A DNA stretch of 64,000 nucleotides, from contig JAJFGQ010000079.1 in assembly GCA_021776075.1 (NCBI GenBank), positions 1 through 64,000 on the forward strand, read 5' to 3'. Origin of the DNA: Alphaproteobacteria bacterium. Its GTDB lineage: Bacteria; Pseudomonadota; Alphaproteobacteria; Micavibrionales; Micavibrionaceae. The position numbers were made by a program, and so were the translations under genes. Positions 1 to 7,431 of the stretch are shown one piece after another. How positions within the stretch are numbered: the stretch's first letter is position 1; each line of letters opens with the position of its first letter. The notes beneath the pieces were generated by a model. That model saw only the letters and a list, made by a program, of their open reading frames with translations, had not been told where the DNA came from and made no database searches.

Positions 1-84
1 CCCGCCTTTACCAGTCAGAGCCTGACCTTTTTGCAGGGCTGAAAGCGCAGTGTTAAAATCAAAGTTCTCAGTGTTTCTAGACAT
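1..84 (-). CDS. Transposase N-terminus, IS256 (mutator) family, partial
   Basis: Only the first 28 codons are in the window, and the frame is still open at base 1. The start ATG at 84-82 has a Shine-Dalgarno-like AAGGAAA six bases upstream. The visible peptide starts MSRNTENFDFNTALSALQKG and continues QALTGKGG. From family knowledge, IS256-type DDE transposases begin with this kind of segment (NFDF, then an ALxxLxxGxxLTGKxG stretch) before the conserved LIKxLTEAAL region. The peptide is short, so the call rests on remembered family pattern plus the inverted-repeat-like sequence just upstream. Whether the transposase is intact cannot be judged from this window. Confidence 0.6.
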   Translation of the reverse strand, partial: MSRNTENFDFNTALSALQKGQALTGKGG

Positions 85-141
85 GTATCATTTCCTTTTT
101 TAAGTATATTAACGAAATGACACAGAATTTCTAACGCTACC
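1..141 (-). mobile_element. One end of an IS256-family-like insertion sequence
   Basis: The element runs off the left edge of the window. It is called from two signs. A transposase-like reading frame starts at 84 on the minus strand. The stretch from about 141 down to 112, read on the minus strand as GGTAGCGTTAGAAATTCTGT followed by GTCATTTCG, has the look of an IS256-family terminal inverted repeat. The gap of about 57 bp between this tip and the transposase start is usual for the family. The outer boundary near 141 is inferred, because the other end and the target duplication lie outside the window. Confidence 0.6.
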
Positions 142-1014
142 TAAACGCCGGATGAGGGCGCTTGTATCCATGCGACCTTCGCCATTCTTTTGCAGCTCTT
201 CGTAATAGCCCAGAATGCGTGCTGTTTCTTCCAGTGACGCGCCGTTCTTTTGCGCCTCTTCCAAAGCAATTTTGAGGTCTTTGACCATCCAGTCTACGGC
301 AAAGCCAAAATTGAAATCATCTTTCATCATCGTCTGTCCGCGGTTATCCATTTGCCATGACTGCGCAGCACCCTTACCGATTACAGACAGGACGTCCTCT
401 ATATTCAGGCCTGCTTTTTTACCAAAAGCCAGCCCCTCTGATAGTCCCTGCAAAAGACCGGCGATGCATATCTGATTCACCATTTTTGTCAGTTGCCCGG
501 AACCGGACGGCCCCATATAGCGCATTTCACGAGCATAAGTTTGGCGAATAAGGGGCGCAACATGATCAAAGGCTGTCTGAGAGCCGCCAGCCATGATTGT
601 TAACTGCCCGTTTTCTGCACCGCTTTGACCGCCCGATACCGGTGCATCCAAAAAACACGCGCCCTTCTCCGTAAACAGAGCAGTCATTTCACGGGCTATT
701 GCTGCTGAAACAGTCGTGTGATCCATGATAACAGCGCCTTCCTGAATTGTATTGATGGCACCATCCGGCCCGGTCAGGATATGACGCAGATCATTGTCAT
801 TGCCGACGCAAATAAAAATAATATCGGCTTCTTTTGCGGCCTCTGCGGGCGTGTCTGCTTTCTGTCCCGTATATTGGGAGAGCCAGATATCCGCTTTTTC
901 AGATGTACGATTATAAACAGTGATTTCCAGGTCAGTCTTTGTGGCTAAATGACCGGCCATGGGGTGTCCCATAACGCCAAGCCCTAAAAATGCGGCCTTT
1001 TTTAACTGTTTCAT
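109..1014 (-). CDS. NAD(P)-dependent beta-hydroxyacid dehydrogenase (3-hydroxyisobutyrate dehydrogenase family), C-terminus altered by IS
   Basis: This 301-residue oxidoreductase belongs to the family that oxidises 3-hydroxyisobutyrate, tartronate semialdehyde-type and related beta-hydroxyacids. The Rossmann signature GLGVMG is at residues 11-16, the substrate-loop DAPVSGG at 123-129, the catalytic lysine in GSGQLTKMVNQ at Lys177, and the KDLKIAL helix at 245-251. The start at 1014 (MKQLKK) is preferred over more distal in-frame starts because it directly precedes the Rossmann strand and has GAGAAG upstream. The family C-terminus normally ends soon after the DxSAL motif, here DTSALIRRL at 283-291. 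The last ten residues (GSVRNSVSFR) and the stop are encoded by the inverted-repeat-like DNA of the adjacent IS, so the native tail has been replaced. The exact substrate is unknown. Confidence 0.85.
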   Translation of the reverse strand: MKQLKKAAFLGLGVMGHPMAGHLATKTDLEITVYNRTSEKADIWLSQYTGQKADTPAEAAKEADIIFICVGNDNDLRHILTGPDGAINTIQEGAVIMDHTTVSAAIAREMTALFTEKGACFLDAPVSGGQSGAENGQLTIMAGGSQTAFDHVAPLIRQTYAREMRYMGPSGSGQLTKMVNQICIAGLLQGLSEGLAFGKKAGLNIEDVLSVIGKGAAQSWQMDNRGQTMMKDDFNFGFAVDWMVKDLKIALEEAQKNGASLEETARILGYYEELQKNGEGRMDTSALIRRLGSVRNSVSFR

Positions 1015-1104
1015 GACAAGCTTCTCGCGTCCATTTTTTAACATTAGGGACAGACGATAGCGCATAGCGCCCGCCATATACAATTGATATTGTTTTTCTG
1101 AAGA

Positions 1105-1428
1105 TTATGCGGGTTGTCTACCGCTCATTTTCAAATGACGTTGCTGGAAAGAGATTACTGTTTCCTCCATTGAATCAACGGCTTCATCCATCGTTTTCAA
1201 ATTGAGCGGAGCAGGTGTTTCCCAGCGTGTGACCGGATTTGCTATGAATTCAGCCATCGCATCGAGCATTTTCTTATCATTTTCAAATATGTTTTGCTCT
1301 TTCCCTTTTAGGGACGATGGATTGTGAACTCTGACAAAATCTTCCATATCTTGTTTGATTTGATCAATACGGGAAATTAGTTGTTCTGATTTTTCATTAA
1401 AGTCTTTTGTAACAAGTGCTGTGGTCAT
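1105..1428 (-). CDS. Hypothetical protein, 107 residues, helical
   Basis: I do not recognise this family. The start at 1428 (MTTALVTKDF) is chosen because AGGAG lies seven bases upstream; the more distal in-frame starts would swallow that site. The product is charged and probably almost all helical, with no membrane segment, signal peptide or cysteine. The middle (about residues 13-60) alternates hydrophobic and charged residues and could form a coiled coil or helical bundle. It stands alone between the inositol-phosphatase-family gene and the IS-damaged dehydrogenase, on the same strand, with its own ribosome binding site and about 80 bp on each side. It may be a small soluble lineage-specific protein. 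Confidence 0.55.
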   Translation of the reverse strand: MTTALVTKDFNEKSEQLISRIDQIKQDMEDFVRVHNPSSLKGKEQNIFENDKKMLDAMAEFIANPVTRWETPAPLNLKTMDEAVDSMEETVISFQQRHLKMSGRQPA

Positions 1429-1509
1429 AATCATCTCCTCTTTTGAAGAACTATACAGGAGAGGTTTGTAATAATGCAAGTTATTTTCATATTATTTTTT
1501 GTTTTTGTA

Positions 1510-2361
1510 TCAGGGCGATAAAATTGCCTTGTGAGGTGGTGTGCCGTTCACAACAATATCATGAATTTGACGCCATAATTTCTGGCTTGATGCTGCGATA
1601 ATACCGCCGCCGTCATCACCGGGTTTGTAAGGAGTTTTATCCCATTTTGTACAATGCCCCCCGGCTTCTTGCACCATAAGAACGCCTGCCAGATGATCCC
1701 AGGGTTTTGTTTTGCTATATATGGAGAAATCAGACTCTCCTTTGATAAGGGCCAGATATTCATGTCCGGCACAGTACATCGAGGAGATGTTTTTCACTTT
1801 CTTGTCCAGAATGGTGAGGTTCTCAAGAGCGCTTGCGGGGAAATATTTCTTATTTCTGCCGGAGTTGCCTGCGGCTTCTTCTAATGTATCAGACGGTTTG
1901 ACTGTAAGAGGGATGCCATCCAGAAACACCCCCTTCCCTTTCTCTGCAAAAGTCATTTGGTCATTCATAACGTCATAAATCCATCCATACCGTGTTTCGC
2001 CATCAATAACGCAGGCCAGCATAACAGCAAATTTTTCATCGCCATGTCTGAAGTTGTATGTGCCGTCTACGGGATCAACGACCCAGAAGATGTCTTTATT
2101 GTTATTTATTAAAGTCTCTGTGCTGCTTTCCCCCCTGTGAACGGCTTCTTCGCCAATCACAACAGATCCGGGACATAAGGCGGGCAAAGCTTTGTCCATA
2201 TGAGCTTCTGTTTCAATATCAGCGGCCGTTACAAAATCTGAAGGGCTGGTTTTTGTCTCAATCTCATGATCCTGCAATTTTTTAAAACGGGGCAGAATAT
2301 AGCGGGCTGCGCATTCCCGGATAATCGCCTCCACATCGGCCGTGTTAAAACTATGCTCCAT
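1510..2361 (-). CDS. Inositol monophosphatase family phosphatase
   Basis: This 283-residue member of the Mg2+-dependent, lithium-sensitive phosphatase superfamily (inositol monophosphatase, CysQ, histidinol-phosphatase types) has all the metal-site motifs: GEE at about 70-72, DPVDGT at 96-101 and WDHLAG at 221-226. The likely substrate is a small phosphate monoester. Bacterial members are often histidinol-phosphate or inositol-1-phosphate phosphatases, and the sequence does not decide. The start at 2361 (MEHSFN) has AAGGAA upstream. An ATG at 2385 with AGGAAAAG upstream is an alternative adding eight residues. Either start overlaps the 3' end of hflX, which points to translational coupling at the tail of the hfq-hflX run. 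Confidence 0.8.
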   Translation of the reverse strand: MEHSFNTADVEAIIRECAARYILPRFKKLQDHEIETKTSPSDFVTAADIETEAHMDKALPALCPGSVVIGEEAVHRGESSTETLINNNKDIFWVVDPVDGTYNFRHGDEKFAVMLACVIDGETRYGWIYDVMNDQMTFAEKGKGVFLDGIPLTVKPSDTLEEAAGNSGRNKKYFPASALENLTILDKKVKNISSMYCAGHEYLALIKGESDFSIYSKTKPWDHLAGVLMVQEAGGHCTKWDKTPYKPGDDGGGIIAASSQKLWRQIHDIVVNGTPPHKAILSP

Positions 2362-3712
2362 GAAGCGGTTCCTTATTCCGGTCATTTTCTTTTCCTGTAG
2401 TCAGTGGTTTATATAAAAAACGCTCTGTAAAACGGTTCATGTCGGCCGCAGATATTTCAACCGTCGCGCTTATGTATAGTTCTTTGTCCTCACGCACAAG
2501 AAAATTCGTGTGTTCATAAAGCCAGGCGATAGCCTTTCCATCAGTCGCGGGGATTTTAAAAGTGAGTGTTTTCCTGTTTTGCGATAGAACAGCTTCAATA
2601 CAGGAGATAAGTTCACTTTGTCCTTCTCCGGTCAGGGCGGATAAGGGCACAGCGTTGTTTTGAAAGGATGCTTTGTGGGCTCTGTCTTTTTGTTCGTCTG
2701 ACGACAGGCGGTCTGTTTTATTCAGGGCTTCTATAACCCGATTGTCTTCATCATAGACAATGCCCAGGTCGGACAAAATTTTAATGACTTCCTGTTTTTG
2801 AAACTCATGATCGGGTTGAGAGATATCGCGGACATGTAAAATAACATCCGCATACAGGACTTGCTCCAACGTGGCACGAAAGGCAGCGATCAGATGTGTA
2901 GGCAAATCAGAAATAAATCCAACAGTATCGGACAAGATAACAGTTTGCCCGTTGCCGAGTGCCAGCTTACGCATGGTCGGGTCAAGCGTTGCAAACAGTA
3001 AATCTTCGGCAAAAACATCAGCCCCTGTTAAACGGTTGAATAACGTTGATTTTCCGGCATTTGTATAGCCCACCAGTGCAATAATCGGGAAAGGTACCTT
3101 TTCACGGCTGCGGCGTTGCAGGTCACGGTTTTTGCTTACCTGCAACAGATCTTTTTTCAGGCGGGCAATGCGTTTCCCAATCATACGGCGGTCGACTTCA
3201 AGCTGTGTTTCACCCGGACCGCCCATAAAGCCTGCGCCGCCCCGTTGTCGTTCAAGGTGTGTCCATGACCGGACAAGACGCGAACGTTGGTATTCCTGCG
3301 CCGCCAGCTCAACCTGTATCTTCCCTTCCCGCGTTTGCGCCCGTTCACCAAAAATCTCTAGAATTAGCCCCGTTCGGTCAATGACTTTGGTTTGCCATTG
3401 TTCTTCAAGATTCCGTTGTTGAACAGGAGTCAGGCTGTGGTTGATGATAATAAGATCAGGTTCCAACTCATCAACCAGAGACATTATGGAGTCTCTCCCC
3501 CCTTTCGCGAAGAGATAACCGGCTGTCGGGTTTGTAACACGGATGGTTTCTGTTGTCAGAACGTCAAGGGAAATAGCCCGCGCCAGTCCTTCAAGTTCTT
3601 CAAGCTTGTCTTCCAAACTGGGCGTATAACGTTGTTTGTCCGCTACTGATAACGGCAGGACAGGATGAATGATAAGTGTTTGTTCTTTATTTTTTGTGTG
3701 GTTAGTGAGCAT
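2351..3712 (-). CDS. hflX: Ribosome-associated GTPase HflX
   Basis: HflX is a 50S-binding GTPase that splits stalled or hibernating ribosomes, notably under heat stress. At 453 residues it has the family's usual length. The N-terminal HflX domain ends with a glycine-rich linker and the GPGETQLE motif at about 165-172. The G domain shows the P-loop GYTNAGKST (215-223), DTVGF (262-266) and NKTD (331-334). Alphaproteobacteria normally place hflX directly downstream of hfq. Here a 588-residue ankyrin gene sits between them and overlaps the hflX start by 11 bases, so hflX translation is probably coupled to that gene. The 3' end overlaps the inositol-phosphatase-family gene. Confidence 0.96.
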   Translation of the reverse strand: MLTNHTKNKEQTLIIHPVLPLSVADKQRYTPSLEDKLEELEGLARAISLDVLTTETIRVTNPTAGYLFAKGGRDSIMSLVDELEPDLIIINHSLTPVQQRNLEEQWQTKVIDRTGLILEIFGERAQTREGKIQVELAAQEYQRSRLVRSWTHLERQRGGAGFMGGPGETQLEVDRRMIGKRIARLKKDLLQVSKNRDLQRRSREKVPFPIIALVGYTNAGKSTLFNRLTGADVFAEDLLFATLDPTMRKLALGNGQTVILSDTVGFISDLPTHLIAAFRATLEQVLYADVILHVRDISQPDHEFQKQEVIKILSDLGIVYDEDNRVIEALNKTDRLSSDEQKDRAHKASFQNNAVPLSALTGEGQSELISCIEAVLSQNRKTLTFKIPATDGKAIAWLYEHTNFLVREDKELYISATVEISAADMNRFTERFLYKPLTTGKENDRNKEPLHGA

Positions 3713-5468
3713 AGGACTTTATTGCATCAATAATGCCCTGATTACCTCTTAATTCTGCTAATTCCAGTGCCGTCATTCCTTCATAGCTTAACAATAAAGG
3801 ATTAGCACCATTGGCAAGAAGGATCGCTACGGCCTCAAGGTGTTCGTTTTCGATGGCGGTATGCAACGGCCGTGCGTTTCTTTCCCCCGGTTTTGATTGA
3901 TTGGTTTGAACCAGAAAATCCCTATTCACATCCGCGCCATGTTGCAGCATAAAATTCATAAACGCGGGATCATTACCATACATCATAACAATGCCTAGAA
4001 AGGGTGTCATACCAAAGGCGTTAGGCAAGTTAACGTTTGCTCCTTTTTCAACAAGAAACCGGAATGATTTTATGGCATCAGTCTCGTTTTCGTTTTCAAA
4101 CGCGTAAATCAGAGGCACATCAAAATAGGAGTTATACCCGTCAATATCAGCACCATTATCAATCAGAAAGGTCATGAGCTCAAAGTCGGCTTCTCTGGCA
4201 GCTTGTGCTAAAGGCTGACATCTGTAATTAAATCCACAAAGGGGGCTGGGGTTTGCCCCTTCCTTCATTAATTTTTTAGCAACGGGGAAATTGCGTTCGT
4301 TCAAGGCTGCGATAAATTCTTTTTGCTGTTCCGGCTTTTCCGGGCCAAATTTCATGACACGAAGGACATCTTTCAGGCGATACTGGTTTTGCCAGATGGC
4401 CGGTCGGTTTGTAATTTCCAGTTTATGGTAGTGATTGCCCTGATCGGTCGTAACAGGTGGGGATTCATGAAACATATATGTTGAGACCCAGTAATTTTGC
4501 CCGTTACTCGCGTATTGGTACACACGGTTGTCAGGATCAAAAGGCAGGGTAACGCTGTTTCCCAAAACCCTGCGGAGTTCGCCTAAAAACTGTTTATGGC
4601 CGAAATCATAAGGGTGATAGCTCTTCTTTTTGGTTATGCCGACATCCACCAGTTTCCCTTGCGGTCCTTTTGCAAACGGATAGTGTCCGGCTTTTTTATA
4701 AAAAGAGAGGATGAGTTTTTCTATGGCGACGATATCTTTGAAGCGTTGAGAATCATACTTTTTTTGTGTTTCCGGGTCGGCGGGCGCCTTCCCCCATCTT
4801 TCGTTTTTCCAGACATCTTTGCGGATGTTTTCAAAAGCGCCCGGTTTGAGCATCGGCTCCTTTATGGCCTGTTTATAAGCTTTGTTTTTCATCAGTTTTT
4901 TATAGGGCCAGACTTTTGTCTTTCCTGATGACTCATCTGATCTCTTGCCGACCATGATGAGGTTATTATAAGGAGCGATAGAACCAGAGAATGAAAATTT
5001 ATTATGAGTAAACACCATCAGGGCGTAGTCCTGGTTTGGTTTAACGGCATAGATGTAAAATACATATTTTGTGTTGGCTCTTGAGATTTGTGGATCAAAA
5101 GACAGTTCTATTTTTCGACCCAGACCTTTTTCTAGTTCTGCAATAAACTCGCGCACATCCGTAACGTCAATTTCATCGTAGTTGTGATCTATGGTCTTGG
5201 CTTGTATATCGGAGGCGATATAAACATAGTTTTTTCTACTGCTTCGTTCGGATAGAGGGGGGTGTCCGTTTTTCTTACGGTATTCTTCAATTAATCCGCC
5301 AATGTTTTTGATGTCTTTCAGGCGCGCAATATCAGCATCGTGTTGATAACCTTCATGCGTTCCCGATTCAGAATTGAGCAAATCAGAATCTGCCGCCCAT
5401 GACGAGTGGTTACTAACACTAGAAAAAGACAGCAAAACAGTTAGGCAGACAAGAAATATAGTGCGCAC
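3702..5468 (-). CDS. Exported ankyrin-repeat protein with duplicated N-terminal module
   Basis: I do not recognise the full-length protein. A GTG start at 5468 is favoured: it follows GAGGG with a seven-base gap and gives a clean signal peptide (Arg at position 2, hydrophobic 4-18, cleavage likely after SSWAA near residue 26). An ATG at 5495 would put nine polar residues in front. Residues of about 49-155 and 242-335 repeat one another: an R(L/F)KDI helix, a KK.GH.P turn, an F..EL...LG helix, a FDP segment and Tyr-rich strands. About six ankyrin repeats fill 383-588 (for example GADID, GANVN, GADVN endings). The product is probably periplasmic and protein-binding. It overlaps hflX by 11 bases and sits 72 bases after hfq. 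The duplicated module's layout (Y..xGxYP-like turn, then DP and Y.Y) recalls pseudopilin heads, which is only a suggestion. Confidence 0.75.
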   Translation of the reverse strand: MRTIFLVCLTVLLSFSSVSNHSSWAADSDLLNSESGTHEGYQHDADIARLKDIKNIGGLIEEYRKKNGHPPLSERSSRKNYVYIASDIQAKTIDHNYDEIDVTDVREFIAELEKGLGRKIELSFDPQISRANTKYVFYIYAVKPNQDYALMVFTHNKFSFSGSIAPYNNLIMVGKRSDESSGKTKVWPYKKLMKNKAYKQAIKEPMLKPGAFENIRKDVWKNERWGKAPADPETQKKYDSQRFKDIVAIEKLILSFYKKAGHYPFAKGPQGKLVDVGITKKKSYHPYDFGHKQFLGELRRVLGNSVTLPFDPDNRVYQYASNGQNYWVSTYMFHESPPVTTDQGNHYHKLEITNRPAIWQNQYRLKDVLRVMKFGPEKPEQQKEFIAALNERNFPVAKKLMKEGANPSPLCGFNYRCQPLAQAAREADFELMTFLIDNGADIDGYNSYFDVPLIYAFENENETDAIKSFRFLVEKGANVNLPNAFGMTPFLGIVMMYGNDPAFMNFMLQHGADVNRDFLVQTNQSKPGERNARPLHTAIENEHLEAVAILLANGANPLLLSYEGMTALELAELRGNQGIIDAIKSYAH

Positions 5469-5540
5469 AGAAGAACCCTCTTTAAGAAGAAACACTTGAA
5501 GTGCCAGTGTACCATAAGACGGTTAGCTACATAGAAGGGT

Positions 5541-5795
5541 TTATTCCGAATCCTCTGTCTCTTCTTCAGGTGTGTCATATAGCTGCAAAGGCCCGCCGGG
5601 CATAATCGTTGAGATGGCATGCTTATAGACCAACTGCACATGCGAATCCCGACGCAACAAGACACAAAAATTATCGAACCATGTAACAGCGCCCTGTAAT
5701 TTTACGCCATTGACCAAAAATACGGTCACAGTCATTTTTTCTTTACGAATTTTATTAAGAAAAACATCTTGTACGTTTTGATTTTTTTCCGGCAT
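5541..5795 (-). CDS. hfq: RNA chaperone Hfq
   Basis: Hfq is a hexameric Sm-like chaperone that pairs small RNAs with target mRNAs. At 84 residues it has the typical alphaproteobacterial length. The Sm1 motif ([20 protein letters not shown], then NGVKLQG and FDNFCVLL) and the Sm2 motif [10 protein letters not shown] are intact. The C-terminal tail is short and acidic (PEEETEDSE). The start at 5795 (MPEKNQ) has AAGGAAA upstream; the more distal in-frame ATG at 5831 is rejected because it would cover the probable promoter -10. The neighbours upstream are the HAD phosphatase and aminotransferase of the trkA run. Downstream the usual hflX is displaced by the ankyrin gene. Confidence 0.97.
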   Translation of the reverse strand: MPEKNQNVQDVFLNKIRKEKMTVTVFLVNGVKLQGAVTWFDNFCVLLRRDSHVQLVYKHAISTIMPGGPLQLYDTPEEETEDSE

Positions 5796-5816
5796 TTTTA
5801 TTTCCTTAATTAGATT

Positions 5817-5822
5817 ATTATA
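5817..5822 (-). promoter_or_regulatory. Likely -10 box of hfq
   Basis: Read on the minus strand this is a perfect TATAAT, 21 bases before the hfq start codon. The -35 region (TGTAAC, 18 bases further up) is a poor match, so the promoter is uncertain. It supports starting Hfq at 5795 and suggests hfq has its own promoter as well as read-through from the trkA run. Confidence 0.4.
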
Positions 5823-5867
5823 TGTGCCCATTCGGTAGGAGTTACATACGCGATTAGATGGGGATCA

Positions 5868-6557
5868 TCAAGCATTGATTTCAACTGTTCGGTGTGGGGT
5901 GGGTGGCAGCAGATTTTTTAATTCTTCACAATTTTGACAGACATGTAAAGGCCGGTAGATATTCACGAGATCTGTTTGATCTTCGCCGTTTGTTATTAAG
6001 ACAGCACCGCAAGCTGCATTTTTCGCGGTGAGCATATCTGTTTCCGTGTCCCCGACATACCATACGGACTGTGCATGCGGTTCAATCGTCATATGCTGTA
6101 AAGCATCAAGCAGCGGTGCAGCATCCGGTTTATCTTTTTCTGATTTTCCAGCCCCGATAATGCTGACAAAACGAGATGTCCAGTTCAGATGTTCGATTTC
6201 CCGTGTCAGATAATCATGACGTTTATTGCTGACAATCCCGATAGGAATACCTAGTTCAGCCAAATGGCATAACAAATCATCCGCACCGGGGAGAGGTTTT
6301 AAATGCGCAAACAGATTGTCTTCTATATAGCTGTAAAGAACGTCGATACCTTCCTGCGCTCGCGCGCCGTAAAGTCGGGGATACAACACACGGCTTGAAT
6401 GGCGCATATGAGTTATGAACTCTTTCTGTGTCCAGACAGGACAGTTCATATAGGTTCGCACATGATTGTGGGCATTGAAAACCCCCTCCATTGTATCAAC
6501 CAGTGTGCCATCCCAGTCAAAAACCAGTGCATCGGGTTCTTTTATTATGCTTTCCAT
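5868..6557 (-). CDS. HAD-superfamily phosphatase (phosphoglycolate phosphatase-like)
   Basis: This 229-residue haloacid-dehalogenase hydrolase has motif I DWDGTLVDT at about residues 14-22 with the nucleophile Asp14 and general acid Asp16, motif II IVSNK near 109-113, and motif IV GDTETDM near 170-176. The helical cap between motifs I and II places it with the Gph/PGMB type (C1 cap), which dephosphorylates small sugar phosphates such as 2-phosphoglycolate. The true substrate is open. The start overlaps the 3' end of the aminotransferase gene by 13 bases, so the two are co-translated, and hfq follows after about 70 bases. The tail after residue 205 contains two cysteines and has no assigned role. 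Confidence 0.85.
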   Translation of the reverse strand: MESIIKEPDALVFDWDGTLVDTMEGVFNAHNHVRTYMNCPVWTQKEFITHMRHSSRVLYPRLYGARAQEGIDVLYSYIEDNLFAHLKPLPGADDLLCHLAELGIPIGIVSNKRHDYLTREIEHLNWTSRFVSIIGAGKSEKDKPDAAPLLDALQHMTIEPHAQSVWYVGDTETDMLTAKNAACGAVLITNGEDQTDLVNIYRPLHVCQNCEELKNLLPPTPHRTVEINA

Positions 6558-7429
6558 TTTAGTTGTTCTCCTCGTAAGCCGTCAACATAGGCGCGGTACT
6601 CTTTATAAAGGCCGAGGGCCACCGGACCGGGTTTACCTGTGCCAATCTTGTGGTCATCTATCGCAATAACAGGGACAACAAGAGCGACGGCTGCTGTCGT
6701 GAAAGCTTCCTGAGCCCGATACGCCTCTTCGGGTGTAAAGGGACGTTCTTCCCATTCAATACCCATTTCCTGCCGTAATTTATCGATCGCCGTTCTTGTG
6801 ACGCCACGTAAAATATCGTGGGACGGTTCACGGGTGATTAATTTGTTATCTTGGCTGACAATCCAGGCATTGCTGGATGAACCTTCTGTAATATAGCCGT
6901 TTTTATCCAGCATCCACGCTTCGTAAGCTCCGGCTTCTACGGCATGTTGTTTGGCCAGAACCTGAGGCAAGAGGGCTATGGTTTTTATATCCCGTCGTGC
7001 CCAGCGCTGGTCTGGAACGGTGATAACGCGGGCGCCGTCTTTTACGCGGGGATTTCCATCAAACCGGAACGGCCATGTTGTAACAATCAGAGATAAGGGC
7101 GTCGTCTCATGGTCAGGAAACGGGAAATCACGCCGGGCTATACCGCGTGTCACCTGAATATAAATATTGGCATTTTTAAGTCTGTTTTTTCGTAGTAATT
7201 CCCTGAAAATTAATTGAAGTGTTTGGCGGGAGACAGGCATATCCATACCCAGCTCGGACAAGGAGCGTTGTAGTCTGTCCAGATGTCCGCGCTCATCGGC
7301 TAAACACCCGTGAATGCAGGCAATCACTTCATAGACGCCATCTGCAAACTGAAAGCCTCTATCCTCTATATGAATACACGCCTTGTTGTGGGCTGTATAA
7401 GATCCGTTTATATAAGCATAACGAGGCAT
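6545..7429 (-). CDS. dat: D-amino-acid aminotransferase (PLP fold type IV)
   Basis: This 294-residue enzyme of aminotransferase class IV matches D-alanine aminotransferases, which interconvert D-amino acids and 2-oxo acids. The EDRGFQFADGVYEV stretch (22-35) is typical of the D-specific branch, and the PLP lysine is predicted at Lys149 in RRDIKTIALLP. The EGSSSNAWIV segment (182-191) binds the cofactor phosphate. The start at 7429 (MPRYAY) lies two bases after the trkA stop and has no clear Shine-Dalgarno, which fits translational coupling to trkA. More distal in-frame starts would extend it into trkA and are rejected. From family knowledge alphaproteobacteria often carry this gene beside trkA, where it may supply D-alanine or D-glutamate. 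Confidence 0.88.
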   Translation of the reverse strand: MPRYAYINGSYTAHNKACIHIEDRGFQFADGVYEVIACIHGCLADERGHLDRLQRSLSELGMDMPVSRQTLQLIFRELLRKNRLKNANIYIQVTRGIARRDFPFPDHETTPLSLIVTTWPFRFDGNPRVKDGARVITVPDQRWARRDIKTIALLPQVLAKQHAVEAGAYEAWMLDKNGYITEGSSSNAWIVSQDNKLITREPSHDILRGVTRTAIDKLRQEMGIEWEERPFTPEEAYRAQEAFTTAAVALVVPVIAIDDHKIGTGKPGPVALGLYKEYRAYVDGLRGEQLKWKA

Positions 7430-7431
7430 AG

